DNA from: Deinococcus hopiensis KR-140
GTDB taxonomy: Bacteria; Deinococcota; Deinococci; Deinococcales; Deinococcaceae
Direction of reading: 5' to 3'
DNA length: 64,000 bases
Assembly: GCA_943327755.2 (NCBI GenBank)
Contig: CALPYF020000017.1
Span: forward strand, 1-64,000
A program made the position numbers and the translations under genes. Within the stretch, counting starts at the first letter, position 1. Every line of letters starts with the position of its first letter. Shown piece after piece: positions 1-7,665 of the stretch. The notes under the pieces are model-generated. The model was not told the origin of the DNA, did no database searches, and saw only the letters and a program-made list of their open reading frames with translations.

Positions 1-2
1 AC

Positions 3-221
3 GTCCACGACACGCTGCAGCGTGTCGTGGCGCAGGAAGGGCACGCAGGCTTTGAAATGGCGGGTGAGTTCAGTACGCTGGAGATCGGCGGGTTCTGGGA
101 TGGTCACACACCCAAAACACCGCCGTTTGTCGTGCCGATTCGCGACCGACCATACGTTCAGGAATTTTGCGTCCAGCACAGCCTCAACCTGAAGATGTCC
201 GGTACAGAGCTCCATCAGTAA
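3..221 (+). CDS. 3' end of an unknown protein, cut by the left edge
   Basis: The frame is open from the first codon at 3 to TAA at 219-221 and gives about 72 residues. The visible part contains FWDGHTPKTPPF and VPIRDRPYVQEF. The frame is continuous to the window edge, so the true start is probably outside. I do not recognise the family. It adjoins AT-rich DNA at 222-1270, unlike the GC-rich core genes, and may belong to an acquired segment. A GTG at 27 would be the only internal alternative start, giving 64 residues. Confidence 0.4.
   Translation, partial: VHDTLQRVVAQEGHAGFEMAGEFSTLEIGGFWDGHTPKTPPFVVPIRDRPYVQEFCVQHSLNLKMSGTELHQ
5..30. repeat. Perfect 26-bp palindrome
   Basis: Bases 5-17 (CCACGACACGCTG) are followed directly by their exact reverse complement at 18-30, with no spacer. 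The palindrome lies in the open frame that enters the window from the left. It could be a protein binding site or a cruciform or hairpin-forming element; no gene start sits next to it, so its role is unknown. Confidence 0.6.
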
Positions 222-412
222 AAAACTGAAGTTGCTTTGCGTTTAGAGTGGCGCGCTGGAACACGCCCAGCATGAGACTTGATTTAGTCCTACAACCCAG
301 ACTTATACCTGAATCATCAACTCGACTCTCCCATTATCGACGGTACCTATTTGAGAAATAGAACAACTAGAAGACCCTTCGCCATTCGGTGCGGGAGAAA
401 TGATTATAATGC

Positions 413-452
413 AAAAAATAAAAAAGGTGGAGCGCCAATCAATCTGCACCTT
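413..452 (-). terminator. Rho-independent terminator after the unknown gene at 460-1122
   Basis: On the minus strand the arms AAGGTG and CACCTT form a stem. It is followed by two T-runs (A-runs at 414-419 and 420-425 on the plus strand). It lies 8 bases after the stop codon at 460. Confidence 0.6.
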
Positions 453-459
453 CGACTTA

Positions 460-1122
460 TCATTTTTTCACTTCATGAAATAGAATCTGCCCATTGTAAC
501 TTATGTTCATGCTGTATCCGCAATCTTGAGTTGACACCATGGTGAAGTATTTCTGATTGATGTTCGAAACCTTCATGACGAAGCGACGGGGGTCCTCAGT
601 TGCCGGGTTCAGACAGGCATCCGGAAAATTAGGAGGCGTCAGCGCATACGCGGGCTCATATAGGTTCCAAGTATTCACTTTATCGATTAGAATTGGCCAA
701 TCACCTTGCGCATCCAGAATATAGAGATGGCCATTTGCGAAGTTAATTGGATATCCAGTGAAACCGCCCGCTCCACTATCGATTAAATAATTATAATAGG
801 ATATAATTGTATTGCCGCCGGGACAATAGATGAAAACTCCCCTTCTGCTGACTGCAATCGGAAGATTCAGCGCACAATGAACATCAGAATAGCTCCAAGT
901 TTTCCCTAAATGACTGACAAACGTTCTTGTTTTAGAGTTTATGTACAATGTGCCCTCCGGATACTCAATTCGGAGAAACATTTTGGTAGGGAAACTCGAA
1001 GCGAAAACCCGAACGCCTGCCTGCACTGCCGCAGGTGACATCAGGACATCCACAGGTTGACTTTGAGGCGTCGAGGCCACCACCAGGTGAAGGCCAATCC
1101 CGAGACCAATTGCCGGATCCAT
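460..1122 (-). CDS. Unknown protein in an AT-rich patch
   Basis: The protein has 220 residues starting at MDPAIGLGIGL. That ATG (1120-1122) is preceded at 5-6 bases by AAGGAGGG, an excellent ribosome binding site, which favours it over the ATG ten codons upstream. The sequence is rich in aromatic residues, Ser and Asn (for example SYYNYLIDSGAGGFTGYP near residue 105) and suggests a beta-rich fold, possibly secreted, but no convincing signal peptide or family motif is visible. Base composition is far more AT-rich than the rest of the window and a strong classical SD is used in place of a leaderless start. Both suggest horizontal acquisition. A terminator follows directly. No function can be assigned. 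Confidence 0.65.
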   Translation of the reverse strand: MDPAIGLGIGLHLVVASTPQSQPVDVLMSPAAVQAGVRVFASSFPTKMFLRIEYPEGTLYINSKTRTFVSHLGKTWSYSDVHCALNLPIAVSRRGVFIYCPGGNTIISYYNYLIDSGAGGFTGYPINFANGHLYILDAQGDWPILIDKVNTWNLYEPAYALTPPNFPDACLNPATEDPRRFVMKVSNINQKYFTMVSTQDCGYSMNISYNGQILFHEVKK

Positions 1123-1274
1123 GCGAACCCTCCTTTGCTGTCTCAGCGGCATTTAGGGACAACAACCAATGGTAGCCGTCAGGATTGCTACATGCTGCCT
1201 CATATAGGTGTGAGCCGTTAGTGGCTCTGCACCCGACCGCCTGACAACTTGTATGAGACGTACAGCCTCCGCAG

Positions 1275-1429
1275 AACGGCTGGAGCTTCACCACCACACT
1301 CCTGGCCGCCATGCTCGTGACCTCGCTGCTGGCGACACTGCTCGTCATTCTGGTAGGCCGCTCACCCGTGCCGCACTGCTGTTCACACCCAGCGTCAGCA
1401 CGTACATGGCCTACGCCCGGCAGCTGTAA
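1275..1429 (+). pseudogene. Decayed 3' end of a membrane-protein gene
   Basis: In one frame bases 1281-1355 encode WSFTTTLLAAMLVTSLLATL followed by LVILVG, a textbook membrane helix. From about 1355 a different frame continues as RPLTRAALLFTPSVSTYMA to a TAA at 1427-1429 and reads like a natural C-terminus. The two pieces are joined by a frameshift and there is no credible start upstream, where the AT-rich patch begins. I read it as the stump of a gene truncated by the event that brought in the segment to its left. The first frame also runs on in frame into trhO, so the apparent long N-terminal extension of that gene is not real. Confidence 0.4.
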
Positions 1430-1475
1430 TCCCGCCTCCCACCGTCCTTTCCACCCGTCCGCTATCCTGTGTCGG

Positions 1476-2408
1476 ATGTCGGTCGTGCCTCACCCTGCTC
1501 CTGAAATGTCTTCTTCCGCGCCGTTCGTGGTGGCGGCGCTGTATCAGTTCCGGGCGGTGGCGGACCCGGCGGGTCTGCGAGAGCGGCTGCTGGCGCTCGG
1601 TGAGGCCGGGGGACTGTGTGGAACGTTGATCGTGGCGTCCGAGGGGATCAACGGGACGGTCGCAGGGAGCCGCGCGGGGATCGACGCGCTGCACGCGGCG
1701 CTGCTCGCGGAGGGCTTCGCGGGGCTGGAGTACAAGGAGTCCGGCGCGTCGGCGCAGCCTTTCAGGCGGTTCAAGGTGCGCCTGAAGCGGGAGATCGTGA
1801 CGCTGGGTGTGCCGGTCGCGCCGGAGCGGGAGGTCGGGCAGTACGTCGAGCCGGGCGACTGGAACGCGCTGATCGAGTCGGAGGACGTGGTCGTGATCGA
1901 TACGCGCAACCGCTACGAGGTGAAGGCCGGGACGTTCCGGGGCGCGGTGGATCCGGGGATCGAGTCGTTCCGGGAGTTCCCGGCGTGGCTGGACGAGCAC
2001 GCCGACGAACTGCGGGGGAAACGCGTGGCGATGTTCTGCACGGGCGGCATCCGCTGCGAGAAGAGCACGAGTCTGCTGCGTCAGCGCGGGTACCGGGACG
2101 TGTTTCACCTGCGGGGCGGGATTCTGCAGTACCTGGAGGACGTGCCGCAAGAGCAGAGCCGCTGGGACGGCGAGTGTTTCGTGTTCGACGGGCGCGTGAC
2201 GGTCGGGCATGGCCTGCGCGAGGGCGCGGCGGTGATGTGTCACTCGTGCGGCTGGCCGCTGGGTGAGGCCGAGCGGGCGCACGCGCTGTTCGAGGAGGGC
2301 GTGAGTTGCGAGCACTGCCACGCGCGGACCACGCCGGAGCAGAAGGCGGCCTTCCGGGAGCGGCAGCGGCACTTCGACCGCCAGGAGCAGGAGGGGTGCG
2401 GGGCGTGA
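1476..2408 (+). CDS. trhO: tRNA uridine(34) hydroxylase, rhodanese family
   Basis: This is the oxygen-dependent tRNA hydroxylase TrhO (YceA family), which makes 5-hydroxyuridine at wobble position 34. The 310-residue protein has an N-terminal acylphosphatase-like region (YQFRAV near 23, SEGINGTVAG near 55-64) and a rhodanese domain at about 125-230. The catalytic loop is MFCTGGIRCEKS, with Cys188 and Cys194. A C-terminal pair of Cys motifs (CHSC at 255-258, CEHC at 278-281) looks zinc-binding. The ATG at 1476 is chosen because TATCCT lies 7 bases upstream, the leaderless pattern; ATG 1506 is an alternative. It is transcribed alone, and a diverged repeat follows it. Confidence 0.92.
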   Translation: MSVVPHPAPEMSSSAPFVVAALYQFRAVADPAGLRERLLALGEAGGLCGTLIVASEGINGTVAGSRAGIDALHAALLAEGFAGLEYKESGASAQPFRRFKVRLKREIVTLGVPVAPEREVGQYVEPGDWNALIESEDVVVIDTRNRYEVKAGTFRGAVDPGIESFREFPAWLDEHADELRGKRVAMFCTGGIRCEKSTSLLRQRGYRDVFHLRGGILQYLEDVPQEQSRWDGECFVFDGRVTVGHGLREGAAVMCHSCGWPLGEAERAHALFEEGVSCEHCHARTTPEQKAAFRERQRHFDRQEQEGCGA

Positions 2409-2421
2409 CGGGGGCTTGAAG

Positions 2422-2575
2422 CGGCTTCCGTCTGTTTCGCCGTCCACCCGCAGAGGCCCCGGGGGGCCCACTCCACGCCTGGAACCCGCTTCGCTCCCTC
2501 TCTACGTGGCCGCTCTCCAGGTTGCCTCCGCCTGGACGCACCCGGCGTATCAAGCCCGTCAATCGGAGTCCGTTT
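2422..2575 (-). repeat. Diverged copy of a Deinococcus intergenic repeat (copy A)
   Basis: This segment reads CGGCTTCCGTCTGTTTCG at its left end and TCAATCGGAGTCCGTTT at its right end. It aligns along its length with the reverse complement of 53703-53836, which starts CGGATTCCGTTTGTTTCG and ends TCAACCGGAGTCCGTAT. Shared internal blocks include ACTCCACG, GGAACCCG and a CTCC-rich stretch. It resembles the small noncoding repeats described from Deinococcus. Its right end reaches the TTG start of the next gene. Confidence 0.5.
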
Positions 2576-3152
2576 GAACCGGCGCGGCGCGCTGGTCGTC
2601 CTGGCGGGCCTGGGGGTGGGCGGCGCGCTGCTGCTAGCCCAGCCCCGCCCGGCCACGCCCGCGCCCGGCAGTGCGGAGGTGCGCTTCGTGCAGGACATGC
2701 GCGTCCACCACGATCAGGCGGTCACGATGAGCGTCCTCGTTCTGAAGGTCGCGCGGGACCGTTCGGTGCGCTCCCTGGCGCTCGATATCCAGCTGGGTCA
2801 GGAGGAGCAGAACCGGCAGATGGCGGCGTGGCTGCGCCGCTGGAACGCCCCAGACGGCGCGCCGCCCGGCGCGATGCACGCGGGCATGATGGGCCTCGCC
2901 ACACCCGATGAACTCCTCTCGCTGAAGACCCTGCCGGTCCGCGAGGCCGAAACGCAGTTCCTGCGCCTGATGCGCCGCCACCACCAGGGCGCACTGCTCA
3001 TGGCGCGGCCCCTCACAGGCAGCCGTCAGCCGCTCGTCGCTGGCCTTGCCCGGCAGGTGACCGCCACGCAGACCGGCGAGATCCGCACCCTGGACAGCCT
3101 CCTAAAGGCACGGGGCGCACAGGCCCTGCCCGCGCCGCACGGCATGCACTGA
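2574..3152 (+). CDS. DUF305 family exported protein
   Basis: The protein has 192 residues. An N-terminal hydrophobic stretch, GALVVLAGLGVGGALLLAQ (residues 5-23), is a signal peptide or anchor. Two copies of the DUF305 ferritin-like helical motif follow: FVQDMRVHHDQAV near 40 and FLRLMRRHHQGALLM near 130. The paired His residues and Met-rich segments (MHAGMMG near 103) suggest metal binding, perhaps copper, as proposed for this family. The start is TTG at 2574 with GGAG 6 bases upstream; both lie at the end of repeat copy A. It converges with the membrane protein at 3232-4260. The family assignment is firm and the role is not. Confidence 0.85.
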   Translation: MNRRGALVVLAGLGVGGALLLAQPRPATPAPGSAEVRFVQDMRVHHDQAVTMSVLVLKVARDRSVRSLALDIQLGQEEQNRQMAAWLRRWNAPDGAPPGAMHAGMMGLATPDELLSLKTLPVREAETQFLRLMRRHHQGALLMARPLTGSRQPLVAGLARQVTATQTGEIRTLDSLLKARGAQALPAPHGMH

Positions 3153-3231
3153 AGGACAGTTGAAGGGTCTTAAGTGTTTCACGGTCGAAGATTCAGACCG
3201 TTACGTCCTGGACTCTTCGACCCTCGGACCC

Positions 3232-4260
3232 TCAGACCGCTTCTTCCGGGATGGGCGCGGGGAAGATCAGGGCGCTGAGCGCGACGCCGCCGAGGGCGGT
3301 CATGACGGCCACGCCGAGCCACAGTTCGAGGCTGAGGCTGGTCTGGCCGCGCCACACGGCGTCCCCGAGGTACGGCACCCAGACGCTGAGGGGCAGCAGG
3401 AAAGCGAAGGCGCGCAGGTGCCAGGGGCGGGCGGGGCTGGGGCGCAGGAGGGCGTGCCACACGTCGATCAGGAGGCCAGTGGCGACCGCCAGCAGCGGCA
3501 CGCGGAGGTTGCCGGGGAGGATCATGAGGGTCATGCCGAGGTTCGTGACGCCGTACATGACGGCGACTGCCCCGAACGGCAGGCTGAAGCGGCGCAGCAG
3601 GAGCAGGGGCGGAGCGGCCATGATGACGGCGGTCAGGAGGATCGTGCCCAGTTCCCCGCGCGTCTGCACGTAGCCCATGCCCTGCGGCACGGTCAGGAGG
3701 CCCCAGAGGTACATGTGCATGAATGCGGTCATGGCGAGCAGGCTGGTGGCACTCAGCGTGGCGACCCAGCGGACGGCGGGGCGCGCGGCGCGGGGTTCGG
3801 GGCTGCGCCACGCGGCGTTCAGGGGAGACGCGGCGATCAGCATCGCGCCGAGGAACAGCAGGAGGTGCGTGGGGGACAGCAGCGCCTCGATGCCGACCTC
3901 AATGCCCAGCACGGTGTGCCACGTCAGGTCGCCGAGGCCGCCCAGCGCGAAGATCGGCACGCCGAGCGCGGCAAGGTGGTACCCGTCCGGGAAGGCCCTC
4001 AGACCGCGCCGCCCCTCGCGCCAGCCCTGCGCCGCGAGGAACAGGCACCACCCGGCGACCGCCAGGAAGCCGCTGTAGAACGCGGCGTGCCAGGGCGTGA
4101 AGAAGGTCTCCAGCGTCTCCCCGAACTGGTTGTGTGCCCAGCCGTCCGTGAACACGCCCGCGATCAGCCACCACGCCAGGACGATGGTCACGAGGTTCTG
4201 GCGGGTCGTGGCTCGCCCGGCGCGGGTGGCCGGGGCGAGCGTGGTGGGCGCCGTGGTCAT
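3232..4260 (-). CDS. Polytopic membrane protein of unknown function
   Basis: The protein has 342 residues and about eight or nine predicted membrane helices (for example LVTIVLAWWLIAGVF near 22, HLLLFLGAMLIAASPLNA near 128, LLPLSVWVPYLGDAVW near 290). It has a short soluble N-terminus. The chosen ATG at 4258-4260 sits 6 bases after TACACT on the minus strand, a leaderless start; an upstream ATG at 4317 has no such signal. Histidines at membrane edges (WAHNQFG, FTPWHAAFYSG, LTWHTVLG) are conserved-looking and could bind metal. The family is not recognised beyond 'hypothetical membrane protein'. It ends near the DUF305 gene with an 80-base gap made of short imperfect repeats. Confidence 0.75.
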   Translation of the reverse strand: MTTAPTTLAPATRAGRATTRQNLVTIVLAWWLIAGVFTDGWAHNQFGETLETFFTPWHAAFYSGFLAVAGWCLFLAAQGWREGRRGLRAFPDGYHLAALGVPIFALGGLGDLTWHTVLGIEVGIEALLSPTHLLLFLGAMLIAASPLNAAWRSPEPRAARPAVRWVATLSATSLLAMTAFMHMYLWGLLTVPQGMGYVQTRGELGTILLTAVIMAAPPLLLLRRFSLPFGAVAVMYGVTNLGMTLMILPGNLRVPLLAVATGLLIDVWHALLRPSPARPWHLRAFAFLLPLSVWVPYLGDAVWRGQTSLSLELWLGVAVMTALGGVALSALIFPAPIPEEAV

Positions 4261-5252
4261 GCGGGCAGTGTACCCAGGTTCCTGGCGGGGCCGTCGCAGC
4301 ATCCGGCGGGTGAGCACCCTGCCCCTTGAAGGCAGAGGCGACCCGCAGGGCCCCGAGCCAGAAGAGGGACCCGGCGAATGCTGAGAGACCTGTTAGCCAC
4401 CCGGCACATCACCGGTCAGTCGACGACACCCCGGGACGATGCGCAGACCAGCAGGCCCAGTGCCGGTTCAGCGCAGCGTCGTGCCGAGCTGCACGAGCCA
4501 CAGTCGGCTGGGCGCCCCCGTGGTGTTGTCCCCGATACCGAAATCGTTGTCGTTCGTCAGGGCCACGACGCTGGGCGTGACGACGGCCACCCCCTCCAGC
4601 TTGTCGTCGGTGATGCCCGCGTCGGTGGACTGGAACATCAGGGTGCGGGTGCTGGTCTTCACGCCCAGCGCGTTCAGGTCCGGGGCGGCCTCCAGCGTGA
4701 GGGTGGGCTCGTCGCTCCGGTTCAGGATGTTCGTGGCGGCGCTGAAATCCTCCACGTACAGCCGCACAAGCCCGCTGGCCCGCTCCAGCAGGAGCAGCTT
4801 CTCCCCGCTGATCCAGGTGGTGTCGCTGACTTTCAGGTCAGCCTGTTTCTTGCTGGCGGGATACTCGCTGATGGGACTGCCCAGCGTGAGGTACTCGCCG
4901 GTCACGCGGGCGTTCAGTGGATCGGTCACGTCGAGTTTCAGGGTACGCAGCACGCGGCTCGCGGCGAGCGCAGCAGTCTTCGTGTCGCCCATGGGACTTT
5001 GGAGGGTCACCCACGCGGTCTTCCCGTCCGCACTGAGGCTGAGGTTCTCGAAGCCCCGGTTCACGCGGCGGTTCAGGTACACACCGGGCAGGATGGGCCG
5101 CACCGGGTACGCGGCGCCGTCCAGCGTCTTGCCCTGCGGCGTGTAGCGCACGAGCACTTCGCCCTGCGCACTGAGCACGGCAACGCTGGGACTACAGGTG
5201 ATCCGGATATTCGAGGATGGCTTGTCGCCCGAAAGGTGGCACACTGAAACCG

Positions 5253-5702
5253 ATGCGCCCAGAGCTTCATAACCTGTTGCTTACCCTCGATAGCCCTCAC
5301 GACGAGGAATGGGAGCGTCCGCCGGGCTTCGACGTTCTCAACGAACTGCGCAAGGTCAAGAAGGTGGCAGAAAAGCTCGGGCAGACACTTGGTCTGAAGT
5401 TCGCTTTAGATGATCAAGTTCAGGATGCGTCTCACTTTGCGAGTCTCTATGGGGCTGTATTCGAATCAGCCACAGTCGGTCTGAGGTTTTCAGCCTTCGG
5501 CAACATGGTGCTTGCCTTTACAGGCAACGTACGAGCCTTCTCCAGTGAAGGCCTTCCTGCTGATCTCACGCCTTGGTTGGAGGCGCAGGGTTATGTCGTC
5601 ATTCGTCCTGAAGATATAGATGCTCCGTATGACGGAGTTAACCAGCATTTACCCGGGTGGGACGGCACCACCTGGTTTGGGCGGTACTTCGACTACCTCT
5701 AA
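5253..5702 (+). CDS. Passenger protein of the insertion sequence, unknown
   Basis: The protein has 149 residues starting MRPELHNLLLTLDSP. It is soluble, with no signal peptide, and ends in the aromatic stretch TTWFGRYFDYL. Lower GC than its surroundings and Trp/Tyr/Phe-rich ends resemble small immunity-type proteins of polymorphic toxin systems, but this is a resemblance only. CACACT lies 7 bases before ATG 5253, which suggests a leaderless start; an earlier ATG at 5217 has no signal. The gene lies wholly inside the IS, 46 bases tail-to-tail from the transposase stop. It therefore moves with the element. Confidence 0.65.
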   Translation: MRPELHNLLLTLDSPHDEEWERPPGFDVLNELRKVKKVAEKLGQTLGLKFALDDQVQDASHFASLYGAVFESATVGLRFSAFGNMVLAFTGNVRAFSSEGLPADLTPWLEAQGYVVIRPEDIDAPYDGVNQHLPGWDGTTWFGRYFDYL

Positions 5703-5748
5703 GGCTTAAATACATACCTGAGCAGCCGTACCCTTCGGTGGGACATCA

Positions 5749-6518
5749 TTATTGCGCCACCAGTCGGAGTAAAAGCACAATGCAGGCGAGCTGAACCATG
5801 CCCAGGAAATTCTGTGCTTTGACTTCGTCTCGGGTGCGGACCCGCCGGAAGCTCTGCAGCCACGCGATGGTGCGCTCCACCTTCCAACGCCGCCGGTAGC
5901 GGCGCAGTGGCCGACCATCCTGGGTCTTCTTTCGATTCTTGCGATTGGGCGCGATCATTTCGATCCCGAGCACTGCCAGGTCCGCATCCAGACCATCGCT
6001 GTCATAGGCCTTGTCCCCGATCAGGCGTTCGGGGAAATCCATACCAAAAGAGGCGTCCAGTGTGTCCTGAACGAGCGTTACCTCGGCTGGACTGGCGCTA
6101 CAGGTGTGCACCGCGAGCGGCACGCCGCTCGCATCGACCATGATCATGATCTTGGTGCCTTTGCCTTTCTTGGTGGGGCCGACATCCAAGCCCCCTTTTT
6201 TGCGGCACTGAAGGTGCCGTCAATAAACGCTTCGCGCAGGTCGAGGAGCTGTTGCTCCTCGCTGAGTTCGTAGAGTGCAGCCAGGATGGCTGGGAAGACC
6301 TGTCGTTCGTTCCATTCCTGGAAGCGGTCATGGCAGGTGGTCTTGGGTGGGTAGTCACCCTTCGGAAGGGCGTCCCACTGCGCGCCTGTACGCAGCACCC
6401 AGAGGATGCCGTCCAGAACGTCACGATCGGGCCGGCGTGGCCGGCCGCGTTTGGTGTGCTTGGTGAGTGGGGGAATCAGCGGTGCCAGCACGGCCCAGTG
6501 GTCATCGTTCAGCCGCAT
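5749..6518 (-). CDS. IS5-family transposase made by -1 frameshifting (orfA-orfB)
   Basis: OrfA (6518 to 6144) starts MRLNDDHWAVLAPLIPPL and holds the DUF4096 DNA-binding domain and the first catalytic Asp in AFIDGTF. OrfB (in phase from about 6195 to 5749) holds VDASGVPLAVHT, the second Asp in GDKAYDSDGLD and the Glu in RRWKVERTIAWL, completing the DDE set. The frames overlap at the heptamer A-AAA-AAG (6201-6195). A -1 slip there reads AAA AAA GGG GGC and joins KK to GGLDVGPTKKGKGTK, the normal family sequence. All catalytic residues are present and no stop is premature, so the transposase looks active. Translation of orfB depends on the slip. Confidence 0.9.
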
Positions 6519-6523
6519 CACAG

Positions 6524-6553
6524 CAGTGTGCCGCCCGACCGGGCGGCACACTG
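6524..6553. promoter_or_regulatory. Perfect hairpin over the transposase promoter
   Basis: A 14-base arm (CAGTGTGCCGCCCG, 6524-6537), a 2-base loop and its exact complement (6540-6553) lie just upstream of the transposase ATG at 6518. On the minus strand the inner arm contributes CACACT, six bases before the ATG, a leaderless -10. The same GGCACACTG string precedes the passenger start at 5253. The hairpin probably limits expression or read-through into the transposase. Confidence 0.6.
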
Positions 6554-7229
6554 TCACCGAATTTCCGGATCACCTCTAGTCTCCTCGGCGACCAGCAGGC
6601 GGCCATCCGGGAAACGGGCCAGCGCCTCGGTGTCCATGCCGTTCACGTTGAACGGCAGCGGCGTGGTCGCCCCCGCGCTCGCGAAGGGCAGTTCCTCCCC
6701 TGGGACGTTCGTCAGACCGGTGATCCCCTTGCCCGCAGGGTCATGCAGGGCCTGGTACCCCGTCGGCACGATCCGGTCGCCGTCCAGCCGGAAGTGCACG
6801 AGTGCCGGGGAGAAGTCCGGCATGGGGAAGATTTTTCCGTCCGTCTTTCCCGCAGCGTCCAGGTGATCCTCGTTCGGCCCACGGTCCGTGATCCCCAGGA
6901 ACGACCCGTCGGGCAGCAGGGTCAGGCCGCTGCCGATGGCGGGCAGGTCCGTGCGCCGCAGCCCATTACCCTTCGCCTGCTCAACCTGCCGGTCCGAGTA
7001 CCCCATGGCCGTCAGGCTGGTCGCGGGCAGACTCGCAGCGCGCAGCACCCTGACCTTGCCGTCAGGCGTGGGCGTGGTGGGCAGATCGTTCCCGGTCGTT
7101 ACCTGGGCACAGGCACTCAGCGTGCCCAGCAGCGTGAGAAGACCGATGCGTCCCGCAGTCGTGAGTGACATGAGCGCTCCGGTAGGACCGGCCTGTCAGC
7201 GCAGCTTCAGGATGCCAAGAGTGCCCGGG

Positions 7230-7595
7230 TCACTCGCGGGTCTCGTTGACATCAATCGTGCCGGTGAAATCCTTGTACTCCAGCACCAGCTCGTAGGTGC
7301 CCTGGCGCCCCTTGCCCATCGCGGCCAGCCCCCACGTCCCTTTCGGGCAGACCTGCCCGGCCACCTGGGTACCGCCGGGATCCAGAAGCCGCACGGTGAC
7401 ACTCCCTTTGCGGACGTCGCAGGTGCCGCGCACACCGACACTCTGGTTGTCGTCGTAGGTCATGAAACCGTACCGGCTCTCCCCGGTGGCGTTCAGCATG
7501 TAAGTCGGGGTCAGGGTGACATAGCCGAATCTCAGTCCGAACGTGAAGTACATCAGCGTCAGGACGAGGGCCAGGGCAGCAAGCAGCAACCGCAT
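7230..7595 (-). CDS. Small exported or membrane-anchored unknown protein
   Basis: The protein has 121 residues. Residues 2-17 (RLLLAALALVLTLMYF) form an uncleaved anchor or signal peptide. The rest is a small beta-rich domain with two cysteines (GTCDVRKG near 59, GQVCPKGTWG near 81) that could form a disulfide outside the cytoplasm. TACACT lies 7 bases before the ATG at 7595, a leaderless start. The gene runs in the same direction as the interrupted lipoprotein gene downstream, 58 bases away. The family is not recognised. Confidence 0.7.
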   Translation of the reverse strand: MRLLLAALALVLTLMYFTFGLRFGYVTLTPTYMLNATGESRYGFMTYDDNQSVGVRGTCDVRKGSVTVRLLDPGGTQVAGQVCPKGTWGLAAMGKGRQGTYELVLEYKDFTGTIDVNETRE

Positions 7596-7665
7596 TCACC
7601 CGAGTGTACCCTCTGTGCGGCCGACGTGAGGCCACACCCCCAGTGGCCACGCGGAGGCCCGTGGA

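Larger units (their letters stand above)
5195..6576. mobile_element. IS5-family (IS427-like) insertion sequence with a passenger gene
   Basis: The element is 1382 bp. Its ends are (C/G)AGGTGATCCGGAWATTCG in inverted orientation (5195-5212 and 6559-6576), identical over 11 bases and then again over ATTCG. It is flanked by a TA on each side (5193-5194 and 6577-6578), the short duplication expected for the IS427 group. It contains a two-frame transposase on the minus strand and, between the transposase and the left end, an unrelated plus-strand gene. Excision exactly restores the interrupted host gene, so the borders are secure. Typical members are about 0.8-0.9 kb, so the additional 0.5 kb is the passenger. 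Confidence 0.88.
4468..7171 (-). pseudogene. Phytase-like esterase lipoprotein gene split by an insertion sequence
   Basis: The coding parts are 6577-7171 (N-terminal) and 4468-5194 (C-terminal), both minus strand, with the IS between them. The N-part begins with a lipoprotein signal, RIGLLTLLGTLSACAQ (lipobox LSAC). It then enters the 'esterase-like activity of phytase' fold (ITDRGPNED, GMDTEALARFPDG). The C-part continues with SPSVAVLSAQGEVLVRY and GFENLSLSADGKTAWV. Removing 5195-6576 and one TA restores the frame as LVAEET-SPSVAVLS, which shows a single recent insertion. As it stands neither fragment should work. An SD-like GGAG lies 8 bases before the ATG at 7171. Confidence 0.88.

Noticed and set aside
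351..545. Short plus-strand ORF in the AT-rich patch
   Set aside because: It overlaps the terminator and 3' end of the minus-strand gene, and has no SD or -10 box.
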